A stretch of 40,207 bases of DNA from JBQTHI01 sp052390035 (GTDB lineage Bacteria > Actinomycetota > Acidimicrobiia > Spongiisociales > ZC4RG35), in contig JBQTHI010000066.1 in NCBI GenBank assembly GCA_052390035.1, positions 1 through 40,207 on the forward strand, given 5' to 3'. The notes beneath the pieces were generated by a model that saw only the letters and a program-made list of their open reading frames with translations, was not told the DNA's origin and made no database searches. The stretch's first letter is position 1. Every line of letters starts with the position of its first letter. Shown piece by piece: positions 15,737 to 24,229 of this stretch. Both the position numbers and the translations under genes were made by a program.

Positions 15737-17461
15737 TTAAAGGTACTGCCCGCCGGAGACCGCTTCGATCAGCCGGCTCTCCGATTCGCCCCCGACCAGC
15801 GTCCGCACGTAGACGATCCGTTCACCCTTCTTACCCGAGATCTTGGCCCAGTCGTCCGGGTTGGTGGTATTGGGGAGATCTTCGTGCTCGCGGTATTCCT
15901 GCTTGATCGCGGCGAGCAGGTCGGCCCGGCGAATGCCCTGGGGGCCGCCTCCGATCTGACGCTTGATGGCGTCTTTCTTGGCACGACGGACGATGTTCTC
16001 GATCATCGCTCCCGAGGCGAAGTCGCGGAAGTAGAGAACTTCTCGGTCGCCGTTGGCGTAAGTGACTTCGAGGAACCGGTTCTCTTCGCCGTCCGAATAC
16101 ATGGCCGCCACTGTGGCCTCGATCATCTCGTCGACCATCCGGCTCGAGTCGCCCTCGCAGGCCGCCACTTCGTCGACGTCGAGGGGCAGGTGACCTTTCA
16201 GGTAGATGGCCAGAATCTCGCGGGCGGCGCCTGGGTCGGGGCGGGAGATCTTGATCTTCACGTCGAGCCGGCCGGGTCGGAGGATGGCGGGATCGATCAA
16301 GTCCTCCCGATTGGAGGCCCCGATCACGATCACGTTCTTCAGGGATTCGACCCCGTCGAGCTCGGATAGAAGTTGGGGAACGATGGTCGACTCGACATCG
16401 GAGCTGATCCCGCTCCCCCTGGTGCGAAAAAGGGAGTCCATCTCGTCGAAGAAGACGATGACCGGGACGCCCTCGTCGGACTTCTCTTTGGCTCTCTGGA
16501 AGATCAGCCGGATCTGGCGCTCGGTCTCACCTACCCACTTGTTGAGCAGCTCGGGACCTTTGATATTGAGGAAATAGCTACGAGCGTTGGGGCTGCCGGT
16601 CCGCTCGGCGACGGCCTTGGCCAGGCTGTTGGCGACCGCTTTGGCGATCAGTGTCTTTCCGCACCCGGGCGGCCCGTAGAGCAATATGCCCTTGGGCGCC
16701 TCGAGTTCGTATTGGTTGAATAGGTCGCGATGCAAATAGGGCAGTTCCACTGCGTCCCGTATCGCCTCGATCTGCCCGGCCAGTCCACCGACCTGCTCGT
16801 AGGTGACGTCGGGGATCTCCTCGAGGACCAGATCCTCCACCTCCGGACGGGCGAGACGCTCAACGACCAGACCGGCCCGCGGATCGACTCTGACGAAGTC
16901 GCCCGCCCTGACCCGTACGTCCGCCATCGAATCGCCCATCGAAACGACCCTCTCTTCGTCGGCATGGGCGATGACGACTAGTCGGCCATCGTCGAGACGC
17001 TCCCGCACCCGCACAACATCTCCATGCGGGTCGAAGCTGCGAACGTCGATGATCGTGAACGACTCGTTGAGCAGCACCTCCTGACCCTTCTGGAGGAGTT
17101 TCACCTCGATGTTGGGTTGGGCCGCGACTCGGAGCTTGCGGTTGCCGGACATGAGATCGACCGTGCCGTCGTCGTTGACCCCGGTGACGGTGCCGAAGTT
17201 GTTGGGAGGTGAGGTGAGCTTGTCAACCTCGGAGCGAAGTACGGCGAGCTGCTCGCGGGCCTCCTCGAGGACGGTGGCCAGCCGATCGTTCTGGGACACC
17301 GAGCGGCTGAGCTTTTCCTGCGACTCCGCCAGGCGAGTCTCGAGATCCTGCACACGGCGAGGGGCATCTTGCAGCCGGCGGCGGAGGGCCACCAACTCCT
17401 CTTCGAGCACGCCAACCTGACGCCGCAGCTCGGACATCTCTTCGTTACCGCTCGGGCTCAT
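15737..17461 (-). CDS. arc: proteasomal AAA ATPase ARC (Mpa)
   Basis: Hexameric unfoldase that recognises Pup and feeds tagged proteins into the 20S proteasome. 574 residues: N-terminal coiled coil at about 8-84 (Pup binding), tandem OB domains at about 86-205, AAA domain with Walker A GPPGCGKT at 263-270, Walker B VIVFFDEMDS at 334-343 and arginine-finger region RPGRLD near 395. The C-terminus GGQYL at 570-574 carries the QYL docking motif used to open the 20S gate. ATG at 17461 has AGGAG seven bases upstream. It is the first gene of the long minus-strand run, which suggests the main promoter lies just before it. Confidence 0.97.
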   Translation of the reverse strand: MSPSGNEEMSELRRQVGVLEEELVALRRRLQDAPRRVQDLETRLAESQEKLSRSVSQNDRLATVLEEAREQLAVLRSEVDKLTSPPNNFGTVTGVNDDGTVDLMSGNRKLRVAAQPNIEVKLLQKGQEVLLNESFTIIDVRSFDPHGDVVRVRERLDDGRLVVIAHADEERVVSMGDSMADVRVRAGDFVRVDPRAGLVVERLARPEVEDLVLEEIPDVTYEQVGGLAGQIEAIRDAVELPYLHRDLFNQYELEAPKGILLYGPPGCGKTLIAKAVANSLAKAVAERTGSPNARSYFLNIKGPELLNKWVGETERQIRLIFQRAKEKSDEGVPVIVFFDEMDSLFRTRGSGISSDVESTIVPQLLSELDGVESLKNVIVIGASNREDLIDPAILRPGRLDVKIKISRPDPGAAREILAIYLKGHLPLDVDEVAACEGDSSRMVDEMIEATVAAMYSDGEENRFLEVTYANGDREVLYFRDFASGAMIENIVRRAKKDAIKRQIGGGPQGIRRADLLAAIKQEYREHEDLPNTTNPDDWAKISGKKGERIVYVRTLVGGESESRLIEAVSGGQYL

Positions 17462-17494
17462 TCACTGTCTCCTGGCTCTACCAGCCTTATTGGC

Positions 17495-17500
17495 AGTATA
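17495..17500 (-). promoter_or_regulatory. possible -10 element for the arc-dop-pup-prcBA run
   Basis: The minus strand reads TATACT, 34 bp before the arc ATG, in the 126-bp gap between arc and the sugar operon. A second weaker GATACT lies at 17524-17529. No good -35 is seen at standard spacing. The gap is the only sizeable non-coding stretch upstream of the run. Confidence 0.35.
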
Positions 17501-17552
17501 CGAATGGGTTGCTTTATCTAAGGGAGTATCGGTCTGCGGGGTGACAGAGCGC

Positions 17553-17575
17553 AGTCCCTTCTTTCGCCAGGGACT
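17553..17575 (-). terminator. short hairpin after the sugar-uptake operon
   Basis: Perfect 7-bp arms (17553-17559 and 17569-17575) around a 9-nt loop, 12 bp after the stop of the last permease gene on the minus strand. No T-run follows, so intrinsic termination is uncertain. It lies between this operon and the arc promoter region. Confidence 0.35.
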
Positions 17576-17587
17576 CCGGGCGTACGC

Positions 17588-18505
17588 TTATCCCTTCACC
17601 GCCGAGGCCGCCGTCCCCTGCACGAAGTAACGCTGGAACACGAAAAAGACGATGGCGATCGGAATGATCGTGATGAGGGCCCCGGCCACAATCGTATTCC
17701 ACGGTTGAGCCTCTCCGAAGGCTGCCGTGATCGTCGACAAGCCGACCGGGAGGGTCATCAGGTCGGGCTCCCCGATTCGGGCGATGAGGATGTGGAGGAA
17801 CTCGTTCCACGCCCCCTGGGTCGACAGGATGGACAGAGCGATCAGGCCAGGGGCCGCCAACGGGAGCATGACCCGACGGAATGTCTGCCAGGTGGTGGCG
17901 CCGTCAAGCGCGGCTGCTTCTTCCAGCTCCCGGGGAAGCAGTTCGAAGAATTGCTTCATCAGGAAAATGCCAAAGGCGTCGAAGGCCAGGGGCAGGACCA
18001 TCCCGGCGTACGTGTTGATGATCCCGAGCTGTTTCATCACCATGAAACGGGGAATGGCTAAGACGATCCCGGGAATGGCCTGCACCGCCAGGATGAGCGC
18101 AAAGATGAACCCCCTTCCCGGAAACCGCATCCTCGCTAGGGCGTAGCCTGCCATCGCCCCGAAGGTGATTCTGAGGATGACCACCAAGACTGTCACAATC
18201 ACCGAGTTCAATGTCCAACGGGGCAAGTTGACCTGGCTCGTGTTCAGGCCTTGGATTCCTTCGTCGGTCCATCCCCCAAACGCCGGATCGGCAACCAGGC
18301 TCACCGGGTTAGCCTGAATGTCGGGTAAAGATTTGAAGGCGGTGGTGAGGGAGAGCACGAACGGCATGATGAAAACCAGGGCGAAGAAGATAAGAACGAC
18401 GTAGCCGGCCACCCTCTTGCCGACCGCTTTTGGTCCGGTCTCACGGGCCATCGATGACGCCGACAACGCCTTCTTCGAAATTCTGGGGGCGGCCGGGCGG
18501 ACCAT
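17588..18505 (-). CDS. carbohydrate ABC transporter permease, MalG/GanQ type
   Basis: Inner-membrane permease of a CUT1-type sugar importer. 305 residues, about six transmembrane helices after a basic N-terminal cytoplasmic segment. The ATPase-contact EAA loop is EEAAALDGATTWQTFRRVML at about 207-226. It ends in the usual FQRYFVQGTAASAVKG, typical of MalG relatives. The frame is open upstream to 18949 inside the MalF-type gene, but the ATG at 18505 shares one base with that gene's stop (TGATG) and begins a normal N-terminus. Partner of the preceding permease. No ATP-binding subunit is encoded in the operon. Confidence 0.92.
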   Translation of the reverse strand: MVRPAAPRISKKALSASSMARETGPKAVGKRVAGYVVLIFFALVFIMPFVLSLTTAFKSLPDIQANPVSLVADPAFGGWTDEGIQGLNTSQVNLPRWTLNSVIVTVLVVILRITFGAMAGYALARMRFPGRGFIFALILAVQAIPGIVLAIPRFMVMKQLGIINTYAGMVLPLAFDAFGIFLMKQFFELLPRELEEAAALDGATTWQTFRRVMLPLAAPGLIALSILSTQGAWNEFLHILIARIGEPDLMTLPVGLSTITAAFGEAQPWNTIVAGALITIIPIAIVFFVFQRYFVQGTAASAVKG

Positions 18506-19572
18506 CAGAAATCTCCCGTATCGCGGATCACCTTCCGGTTGACCCAGGTGAAAATCATGATGATCACGAAGAGGATTACGGCTATTGCACCGGCCAAACC
18601 GGCCTCCGAGTTGTTGAAGGCCTGAAGAAAAATCAGATAGGCCGGGGTTACGGTGGTTTTGCGCGGCCCGCCGGCGGTGCCGGCGTACACCTGGTCGAAG
18701 ACCTGCCAGCTCCCAATGAGCCCGAGGGTGACCACAAAGAAGATGGTCGGCCTCATCAGCGGCACGGTGATGCGAAAGAACCGTTGCAGCCCGGTCGCTC
18801 CGTCGACGATGGCCGCCTCTTCGATCGAAGGCGAGATGTTCTGGAGGCCGGCGAGGAATATCAACATCAGCGTGCCGGTGGTGGTCCAGGTCGCCAGCAT
18901 CATGATGGCGGTCATCGCGACGCTCGGGCCGGCCAACCAATCCCACCACTCCAGATCCAGAAACTCATTCTCGGTTAAGAACGCTGGGCCATCCTCCACC
19001 CCGAACACACCGAGGAAGTTGTGGATCAACCCCCGGGCGTTGTCGAGCCAATCGATGTCCTGGATCGGCAGGACCTTGTTGATGGCGCCGTTGGTCTGGA
19101 AAAGGAAGACGAATATCAGGGTGACGGCAATAGAGCTGGTGATAGAGGGGAAGTAATAGGCAGTTCGGAAGAAACCTTTTCCCTTGAGGAACTTCTGGTT
19201 CAAGACGACCGCGATGATGAAGGCCAGGATCGTCTGGGTGGGAACCACGCCGATCACGTAGTAGAGATTGTTGCGGAGGGAGAGGGCGAAGTCTCGCCGG
19301 CGCACTCCCTCCTCAAGCAGTAGTTCCTGATAGTTGGCGGTGCCGACCGTATTGGCCTCGAACAACGGTGATAGCCCGTTCCAATCGGTGAAGCTCACCC
19401 AGGCGGCCATAGCAATCGGGATAACCAGAAAGACGACGAGCCCAATCACGCCGGGAGCGCTGAACGCCCAGCCGAAGAGGGGCTCTCGTTTGTCGAGCCG
19501 GGCGCGCTGGGAACCGTGGGCTCGTTTTGGCGTCCGGATTTCAGCCGGTGCCTTCCCGGTGACGGTTGTCAT
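18505..19572 (-). CDS. carbohydrate ABC transporter permease, MalF/UgpA type
   Basis: Second inner-membrane permease of the sugar importer, 355 residues. It opens with a polar stretch and a first helix (FSAPGVIGLVVFLVIPIAMA), then the periplasmic NYQELL segment, and carries an EAA loop IEEAAIVDGATGLQRFFRIT. Residues about 175-225 form an insertion between helices containing an acidic, aromatic stretch (DLEWWDWLAGPS). The ATG at 19572 has a strong GAGGAGGAG ribosome site five bases upstream; the in-frame upstream start at 19614 falls inside the intercistronic hairpin and is unlikely. Confidence 0.92.
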   Translation of the reverse strand: MTTVTGKAPAEIRTPKRAHGSQRARLDKREPLFGWAFSAPGVIGLVVFLVIPIAMAAWVSFTDWNGLSPLFEANTVGTANYQELLLEEGVRRRDFALSLRNNLYYVIGVVPTQTILAFIIAVVLNQKFLKGKGFFRTAYYFPSITSSIAVTLIFVFLFQTNGAINKVLPIQDIDWLDNARGLIHNFLGVFGVEDGPAFLTENEFLDLEWWDWLAGPSVAMTAIMMLATWTTTGTLMLIFLAGLQNISPSIEEAAIVDGATGLQRFFRITVPLMRPTIFFVVTLGLIGSWQVFDQVYAGTAGGPRKTTVTPAYLIFLQAFNNSEAGLAGAIAVILFVIIMIFTWVNRKVIRDTGDF

Positions 19573-19593
19573 TACATCTCCTCCTCGAGAGAA

Positions 19594-19629
19594 GCCTCGG
19601 GGGAGCCGGCGCACCGGTCCCCCCGAAGC
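19594..19629 (-). terminator. intercistronic stem-loop between binding protein and permease genes
   Basis: Arms 19594-19609 and 19614-19629 pair at 13 of 16 positions around a 4-nt loop. It begins seven bases after the binding-protein stop and ends 21 bases before the permease start. Similar stems between malE- and malF-like genes hold back 3' decay and lower downstream expression, so binding protein is made in excess. No T-run follows. Confidence 0.55.
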
Positions 19630-19635
19630 AGACCG

Positions 19636-20931
19636 TCAACTGAGAATGTCCTCCCCTGCGAATGTGGTCTCTTCAATCAGATCGTCGACTGTTGCATCGC
19701 CGTCGACGATGGCGTTCGCCTGTTCGTTGAATACGCCGGTGACGTCGCCAAAGCCCGGCTTGAAGCCCCAACGGTGGGCATATTCGATCCCGGCGACGAA
19801 TGCCTCCAGGTCCCCATGCCCGGCGATCCAGTCAGCAGCCACTGATTCGCGTGCGGGCATCAGGTTGAAGGCCTCGGTCCAGGCCAGGGACCCTTTGGCG
19901 TTGGTCAGATATTCAACCAGCGCCCAAGACGCCTCCGGATTGGCTGCGTTGGTCGGCACTCCGTAACAAACCGTGAAGGCGAACGTTCCTTTACCGGCCG
20001 GCCCGGCCGGCAACTCGGCGACCCCAAAGCTGCGATCGGGGAAGGTCTCCCGGAGATATCCGACAATCCAGTTGCCTTCGATCGCCATGGCAGCCTTGCC
20101 TTGACCGTAGGCCTCTCCCGCCCAGCCCGAGTCAACATCACTTGGTCGCACAAAGGAACCGTTGGCGTACTGGTCGGCGACGAACTGAAGCGCCGTACGG
20201 GCCTCATCCGTGTCCAGCGTCATCGCCGACACATCATCGTTCGTCAGCGATGCCCCGGCCTGGAAAAGGAATATCGCCCAGCGGGGATATTCCACTCCCA
20301 TGGCCAAACCGGCTTGGGTGTCGTTGGTCAGGGTCGCGGCGGCCAGTGCAAGCTCCTCCCAGGTGGTAGGCACCTCGACCCCGGCCGCGGCAAGGGCGTC
20401 TGGGTCATACACCAGACCAAGGGTGGAGACATCCTTCGGGGGGCAATACCAGGTCCCGTTGTACGTGAACGCAGTCTGGAGCGATGGGTAGATATCGTCA
20501 GGCTCGCTGATCGTCCCATCCGGCACCGGGGCCAGCTGACCTGCCTCCGCCAGGTCTGGCAGCCGGAAGCTGTCGACATAGAAGACATCGGGAGGATCGC
20601 CGCCTGCCAGTGCGGTGTTGAGCGTCGTGTCATAGTCCGCCTGGGGTTGGAACTCAGCGACCGCTCCGGTCTCCTCGTTAAAAGCTGAAACCAGATCCGA
20701 CAGGGCGGTGTTTTCGGCATCCGAAGATGACCAACCCCAAAGCTTCAGCTCAACTCCCTCCAAGGCACCGGCGGCGGCAGTCGTCACCGGAGCGCCTGCG
20801 GTCGTCTCTGCTGGCGCAGCCGTGGTGGCGGTGGGTTCCTCACCAACCGTGGTCGTGGCACCGCCGCCACCACAGGCGCTCAGGATCAAGGCCCATGCCA
20901 GGGCCACGATGACCCATATGTTTCGTCTCAT
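19636..20931 (-). CDS. extracellular sugar-binding lipoprotein of ABC importer
   Basis: Family 1 (MalE/UgpB-like) solute-binding protein that captures a sugar outside the membrane and delivers it to the two permeases. 431 residues. The signal peptide ends in the lipobox LSAC with Cys20, so the mature protein is lipid-anchored; a Gly/Thr/Ala linker of about 35 residues follows before the folded part (VELKLWGWSSSDAENTAL). Other hallmarks are PPDVFYVDSF, VPTTWEELALAAA and GQGKAAMAIEGNW. The ATG at 20931 overlaps the GH65 stop by 4 bp (ATGA) with AAAGGA about nine bases upstream; the ATG at 20937 is an alternative. Confidence 0.93.
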   Translation of the reverse strand: MRRNIWVIVALAWALILSACGGGGATTTVGEEPTATTAAPAETTAGAPVTTAAAGALEGVELKLWGWSSSDAENTALSDLVSAFNEETGAVAEFQPQADYDTTLNTALAGGDPPDVFYVDSFRLPDLAEAGQLAPVPDGTISEPDDIYPSLQTAFTYNGTWYCPPKDVSTLGLVYDPDALAAAGVEVPTTWEELALAAATLTNDTQAGLAMGVEYPRWAIFLFQAGASLTNDDVSAMTLDTDEARTALQFVADQYANGSFVRPSDVDSGWAGEAYGQGKAAMAIEGNWIVGYLRETFPDRSFGVAELPAGPAGKGTFAFTVCYGVPTNAANPEASWALVEYLTNAKGSLAWTEAFNLMPARESVAADWIAGHGDLEAFVAGIEYAHRWGFKPGFGDVTGVFNEQANAIVDGDATVDDLIEETTFAGEDILS

Positions 20932-23105
20932 TTCCATGTTTCCTTTCTTGTTTGGTCGGCGAGGCGAGGTGTTCTCCTCTCCGCCGACGGTTTCGAAACC
21001 AGCTCCGTATCGTGACGGTCACCGCGGTACTGGAATGAAAAGGCGAAGCGTTTCCAATGCGCTGGCAGTCGAGGCCTCACCTGCGGACCTTGTTCCCTCA
21101 GGTGGAGACCGGCAAACCCGAATAGGGCGGCCTGAAGGATTCCACCTTGGGTGGCGGCATGGAGACCGTCGGAGGAGTTGCCCATGGCGTCTCCCAGGTC
21201 GATGGCCACCGCCCGCCGGAACATCTCGTAGCCCGTTTCCACCAGACCCAACTCGGCGGCGACCCGGGCGTGAGCGGCCATCGAGAGCGACGAGCCGTGG
21301 TCACACCGGGGGAGGTAGTAGTCCCAATTCGCCTTCCGCCGCGCGGCGGACCCAACCTGGCTCGGCAGTAGCGCCATGGCCATGACCACATCGGCTTGTT
21401 TGATCACCTGGGAGCGTTCGGCCCGTTCCTCCCCGAGCAGGTCGTACATCGACATCCGCCTCGGTGTGAACGAGGCGATATTGACCGGTGCGAGTTCGAA
21501 GAAACCAGTGTGTTGCTCCCAGACTCCGTCAGGTCTATGGCGAAGAGAGACCTTTTTGGCCAGCTTGCGCCACCCCTCAGAGCTCACCTCAGAGGCCAAC
21601 CCTCTCCCGTAACCCAACTCCAACAGTTGGGCTGCCGTCCGCAGATGCCACGAGGCCATCAGGTTCGTGTAAAAGGAGTCATCGACGTGGCTGTGGTATT
21701 CGTCGGGGCCGATGATGTCGCGAATGTGGGCAGAGGCCCCTTCGACCTCCAACCGACTCGCCCAGTAGCGGGCGCCTTCCATGATCATCTCCGCTCCCTC
21801 AGTACGCATGAATCGGTCGTCGCGGGTCCATGACCAATAGTGGTGAGCGGTGTAAGCGACATCGGAGGTGATGTGCTCTTCGATCTCACCCGTCCAGATC
21901 CGGCTAGGAGGTCCGAACCGCGGGTCCCCCCACTCCGGGGTGACCTCGTCGCCGGTGGAGGCAGATTCCCAGGCGTAGAAAGCACCTTCCCGCCCAAATT
22001 TCTTAGCCTTGCGGCGGGCCCCGTCGAGGCCGCGATACCGGTATCCGAGATGGTTGCGGGCCAGATCCGGCGCAGTCACCGTCAGGTAAGGAACGACGAA
22101 GAGGTCGGCGTCCCAGAAGACGTGGTGGCGATAGCCAAACCCTGACCCGAGCTTGGCGCCGATGGCAGCTCCCGTGTCGTTGGGGGGGGCGGCACCTATC
22201 AGTTGGAACGCCGCGAACCGAAGAGCGAATTCAGCCTCGGGATCGCCGTCGATCTCGATGCCGGCGGCCCGCCAGCGCCTGGCCCAAGCCCGGGCCGATC
22301 GCGCCACGACCCGTTCGAACGGCACCGAGCTCGGCAGCGAAGGCGGCGGCCCCGGATCTCGATCGGAGTGATAGATCGTGTACTTGGTGAACGTCACCGG
22401 GATCCCTGGCCGGAGCCTCACTTCAGTGGCAAAACGATGGTTTCGAGGGTCGCGGATCAACTGGAAGCGACCGGGGCCACCCACCTCGGTTTGTACCCGC
22501 AGAGTGTGCAATGAATTGGTGCTCTCCGCCTCGAGGTCAAGTTGGTTCTTTGTCGGTTGCTCCCATTTGCGGGGATGCCAAGCCGGAACCGCGGGGCTGG
22601 GGATCGCCGTGTCGAGCCCAGTCTCGAACCAGACGTCGGTTGGTTCGGTGAGGGCGACGAGCGTCACCTCCAGACCGGCGAGGTGACGCTCGGCCATCGA
22701 TAACAGTCGGCGGAACCTGACCAGAACGACGCCGGTCTCGGCTGACCTCCACAACACCTCACGTTCCAACAAACCCTGACGCAAGTCAAGCGTGCGCCGG
22801 TAACCGGCGATCGTCGGCTCGACGGTGAATGGCACACCCTCAAAAGCGAGACTCAGCTCGGTCCAATCGGGCACGGCACCCAACATCACCGACTCGCCGG
22901 GTGGTGTGACCCATAAACCGTGGATAAAGCTGGCACGGGTTTCTCCTGCGGTCCGCTCCTCAAAGGTGCCACGGGTACTCAGGTACCCATTGGCGATGGT
23001 GAAAACCGACTCGTGGGCGGGAGCGAGGGAAGGGACAAAGCGGTCCTCCGACAGCAGCCAAGTGTCGGCCCCGCCCAATGCCTGTGCGGTCCCCCACCGG
23101 GTCAT
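20928..23105 (-). CDS. GH65 family disaccharide phosphorylase-like enzyme
   Basis: Inverting (alpha/alpha)6-barrel enzyme of glycoside hydrolase family 65, expected to split a glucosyl disaccharide with phosphate to beta-glucose 1-phosphate plus sugar. 725 residues: N-terminal beta-sandwich (ANGYLSTRGTFEER), catalytic barrel with FWDADLF at 330-336, IIGPDEYHSHV with the general acid E469, IKQADVV with K569, and a phosphate-site HGSSLS at 603-608, then a C-terminal beta domain. The HGSSLS suggests a phosphorylase rather than a hydrolase. Substrate (maltose, trehalose, kojibiose, nigerose) cannot be fixed. ATG at 23105 overlaps the regulator stop by 4 bp. No beta-phosphoglucomutase is in the window. 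Confidence 0.9.
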   Translation of the reverse strand: MTRWGTAQALGGADTWLLSEDRFVPSLAPAHESVFTIANGYLSTRGTFEERTAGETRASFIHGLWVTPPGESVMLGAVPDWTELSLAFEGVPFTVEPTIAGYRRTLDLRQGLLEREVLWRSAETGVVLVRFRRLLSMAERHLAGLEVTLVALTEPTDVWFETGLDTAIPSPAVPAWHPRKWEQPTKNQLDLEAESTNSLHTLRVQTEVGGPGRFQLIRDPRNHRFATEVRLRPGIPVTFTKYTIYHSDRDPGPPPSLPSSVPFERVVARSARAWARRWRAAGIEIDGDPEAEFALRFAAFQLIGAAPPNDTGAAIGAKLGSGFGYRHHVFWDADLFVVPYLTVTAPDLARNHLGYRYRGLDGARRKAKKFGREGAFYAWESASTGDEVTPEWGDPRFGPPSRIWTGEIEEHITSDVAYTAHHYWSWTRDDRFMRTEGAEMIMEGARYWASRLEVEGASAHIRDIIGPDEYHSHVDDSFYTNLMASWHLRTAAQLLELGYGRGLASEVSSEGWRKLAKKVSLRHRPDGVWEQHTGFFELAPVNIASFTPRRMSMYDLLGEERAERSQVIKQADVVMAMALLPSQVGSAARRKANWDYYLPRCDHGSSLSMAAHARVAAELGLVETGYEMFRRAVAIDLGDAMGNSSDGLHAATQGGILQAALFGFAGLHLREQGPQVRPRLPAHWKRFAFSFQYRGDRHDTELVSKPSAERRTPRLADQTRKETWK

Positions 23106-24088
23106 GACGCCCCTAGGGTTGAAGCGCGCGTTACCAGCCGGGGTGCCAGGAGGACTGTGCGGGGAGGCTGTCCCTGTCCTGCCAGACGGTCGACCAGGAG
23201 GCCAACCAGCATCTCCGCCACCTCATCGAAAGGCTGACGTACGCTGGTCAGCCCGGGAATCGACAATGCGGCTGCCTGGCTGTCGTCAAAGCCGGTGATC
23301 GCTAGCCGGCGTCCCGGGCGAAGATCTCGCTCGACGACGGCCGACATGGCCCCCAGGGCCAATTCGTCCTGGACGGTGACGATCGCGGTCGGTGGTTGCG
23401 TGCGGTCGAGGAGATTGCCTCCCGCGACTCGACCCTCATCGAAACCGTTAGCGGTGCGGATCACTAAGTCGCCATCGACCGCCAGCCCGGCGGTGGCCAT
23501 TCCGTCCTTGAAGCCCTCCACCCTGGTATCACCCGTCTCGGACCCCTCCGGCCAAGCCATCAGCGCGATGCGGCGGTGACCGAGCTCGACGAGGTGGCCA
23601 ACAACTGCCGCCATGCCTGCGGCGCCGTCGACGTCGACCCAGGGATGCGGAGACTGGTGGACAGTTCTACCGAAGGTGGCGAACGGAAAACCGAGGTCGG
23701 TCAGGAGATCCACCCGTCGATCCTGATAGTTGGTCTCGGAAAGGATGAAGCCATCGACCGCGCCGATTCGGATCATCTCCCGGTAGGCGTCGGTCTCCCC
23801 TTGGCCGGGGCGCGACGTGAAGAGGGCGATGCCCAACCCGTGGCCGGCGGCGGTCACCACCAGTTGATGGAGGAACACGTCGAGGGCGGGGCTTACACCC
23901 GGGTCCGGCAGGCGGTAACCGATCAAGCCGGTTTTCTGGGCCTGGAGGCTCCGAGCCGTCCGGTTGGGGTGGTAGTCGAGGTCGGCGATGGCCGCCAGCA
24001 CACGGGTCCGGGTGTCGCTCGAAACCAGGTACGGGGCGTTGAGGACGTTGGAAACCGTACCGACCGACACGCCAGCTCGGCTGCTCAC
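23102..24088 (-). CDS. LacI-family transcriptional regulator, start probably upstream
   Basis: Sugar-responsive DNA-binding regulator. Residues after the first canonical start (GTG at 24088) read SSRAGVSVGTVSNVLN, the LacI helix-turn-helix, then the hinge (NRTARSLQAQKTGLIGY) and a periplasmic-binding-protein-like sensor domain (ITGFDDSQAAALSIPGLTSV). From GTG, the first helix of the HTH is cut. Reading eight codons upstream gives TSRRTIRDV, exactly the missing N-terminus, with AAGGAG seven bases before an ACG at 24112; no ATG/GTG/TTG is available before an in-frame TAA. So translation likely begins at ACG, making 336 residues. It heads the five-gene operon, and two operators lie directly upstream, suggesting autoregulation. 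Confidence 0.9.
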   Translation of the reverse strand: MSSRAGVSVGTVSNVLNAPYLVSSDTRTRVLAAIADLDYHPNRTARSLQAQKTGLIGYRLPDPGVSPALDVFLHQLVVTAAGHGLGIALFTSRPGQGETDAYREMIRIGAVDGFILSETNYQDRRVDLLTDLGFPFATFGRTVHQSPHPWVDVDGAAGMAAVVGHLVELGHRRIALMAWPEGSETGDTRVEGFKDGMATAGLAVDGDLVIRTANGFDEGRVAGGNLLDRTQPPTAIVTVQDELALGAMSAVVERDLRPGRRLAITGFDDSQAAALSIPGLTSVRQPFDEVAEMLVGLLVDRLAGQGQPPRTVLLAPRLVTRASTLGAS

Positions 24089-24119
24089 ATCACGGATCGT
24101 TCGCCTCGACGTCTTTTAT

Positions 24120-24125
24120 CTCCTT
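24120..24125 (-). promoter_or_regulatory. ribosome binding site pointing to an ACG start of the LacI gene
   Basis: The minus strand reads AAGGAG, followed by seven bases and ACG at 24112-24110, which opens the conserved LacI N-terminus. The next canonical start, GTG at 24088, is 31 bases away and has no ribosome site of its own. Confidence 0.55.
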
Positions 24126-24140
24126 GACCTAGGAATCTTA

Positions 24141-24154
24141 TTGAAACGTTTCAA
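24141..24154. promoter_or_regulatory. LacI-type operator 1 (TTGAAACGTTTCAA)
   Basis: Perfect 14-bp palindrome with the central CG typical of LacI/GalR operators. It lies 29 bp before the proposed regulator start and 22 bp centre to centre from a second copy, about two helical turns, so two dimers could bind the same face. Likely controls the minus-strand sugar operon and possibly the divergent serB. Confidence 0.85.
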
Positions 24155-24162
24155 CCACCATA

Positions 24163-24176
24163 TTGAAACGTTTCAC
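24163..24176. promoter_or_regulatory. LacI-type operator 2 (TTGAAACGTTTCAC)
   Basis: Second copy of the operator, identical to the first except for the last base. It lies between the regulator gene and serB. Together the pair is the only strong regulatory sequence in the 24113-24229 gap. Confidence 0.83.
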
Positions 24177-24229
24177 CCTGGGCCAGATCCTGCTGGTGTT
24201 TGTTTTCGCGTTTCCATACGCTCTTCGCC

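Noticed and set aside
21045..21054. GAAGCGTTTC upstream of the sugar-binding protein gene
   Set aside because: One mismatch in the core, flanks differ, and it is inside the GH65 coding region; too weak to call an operator.
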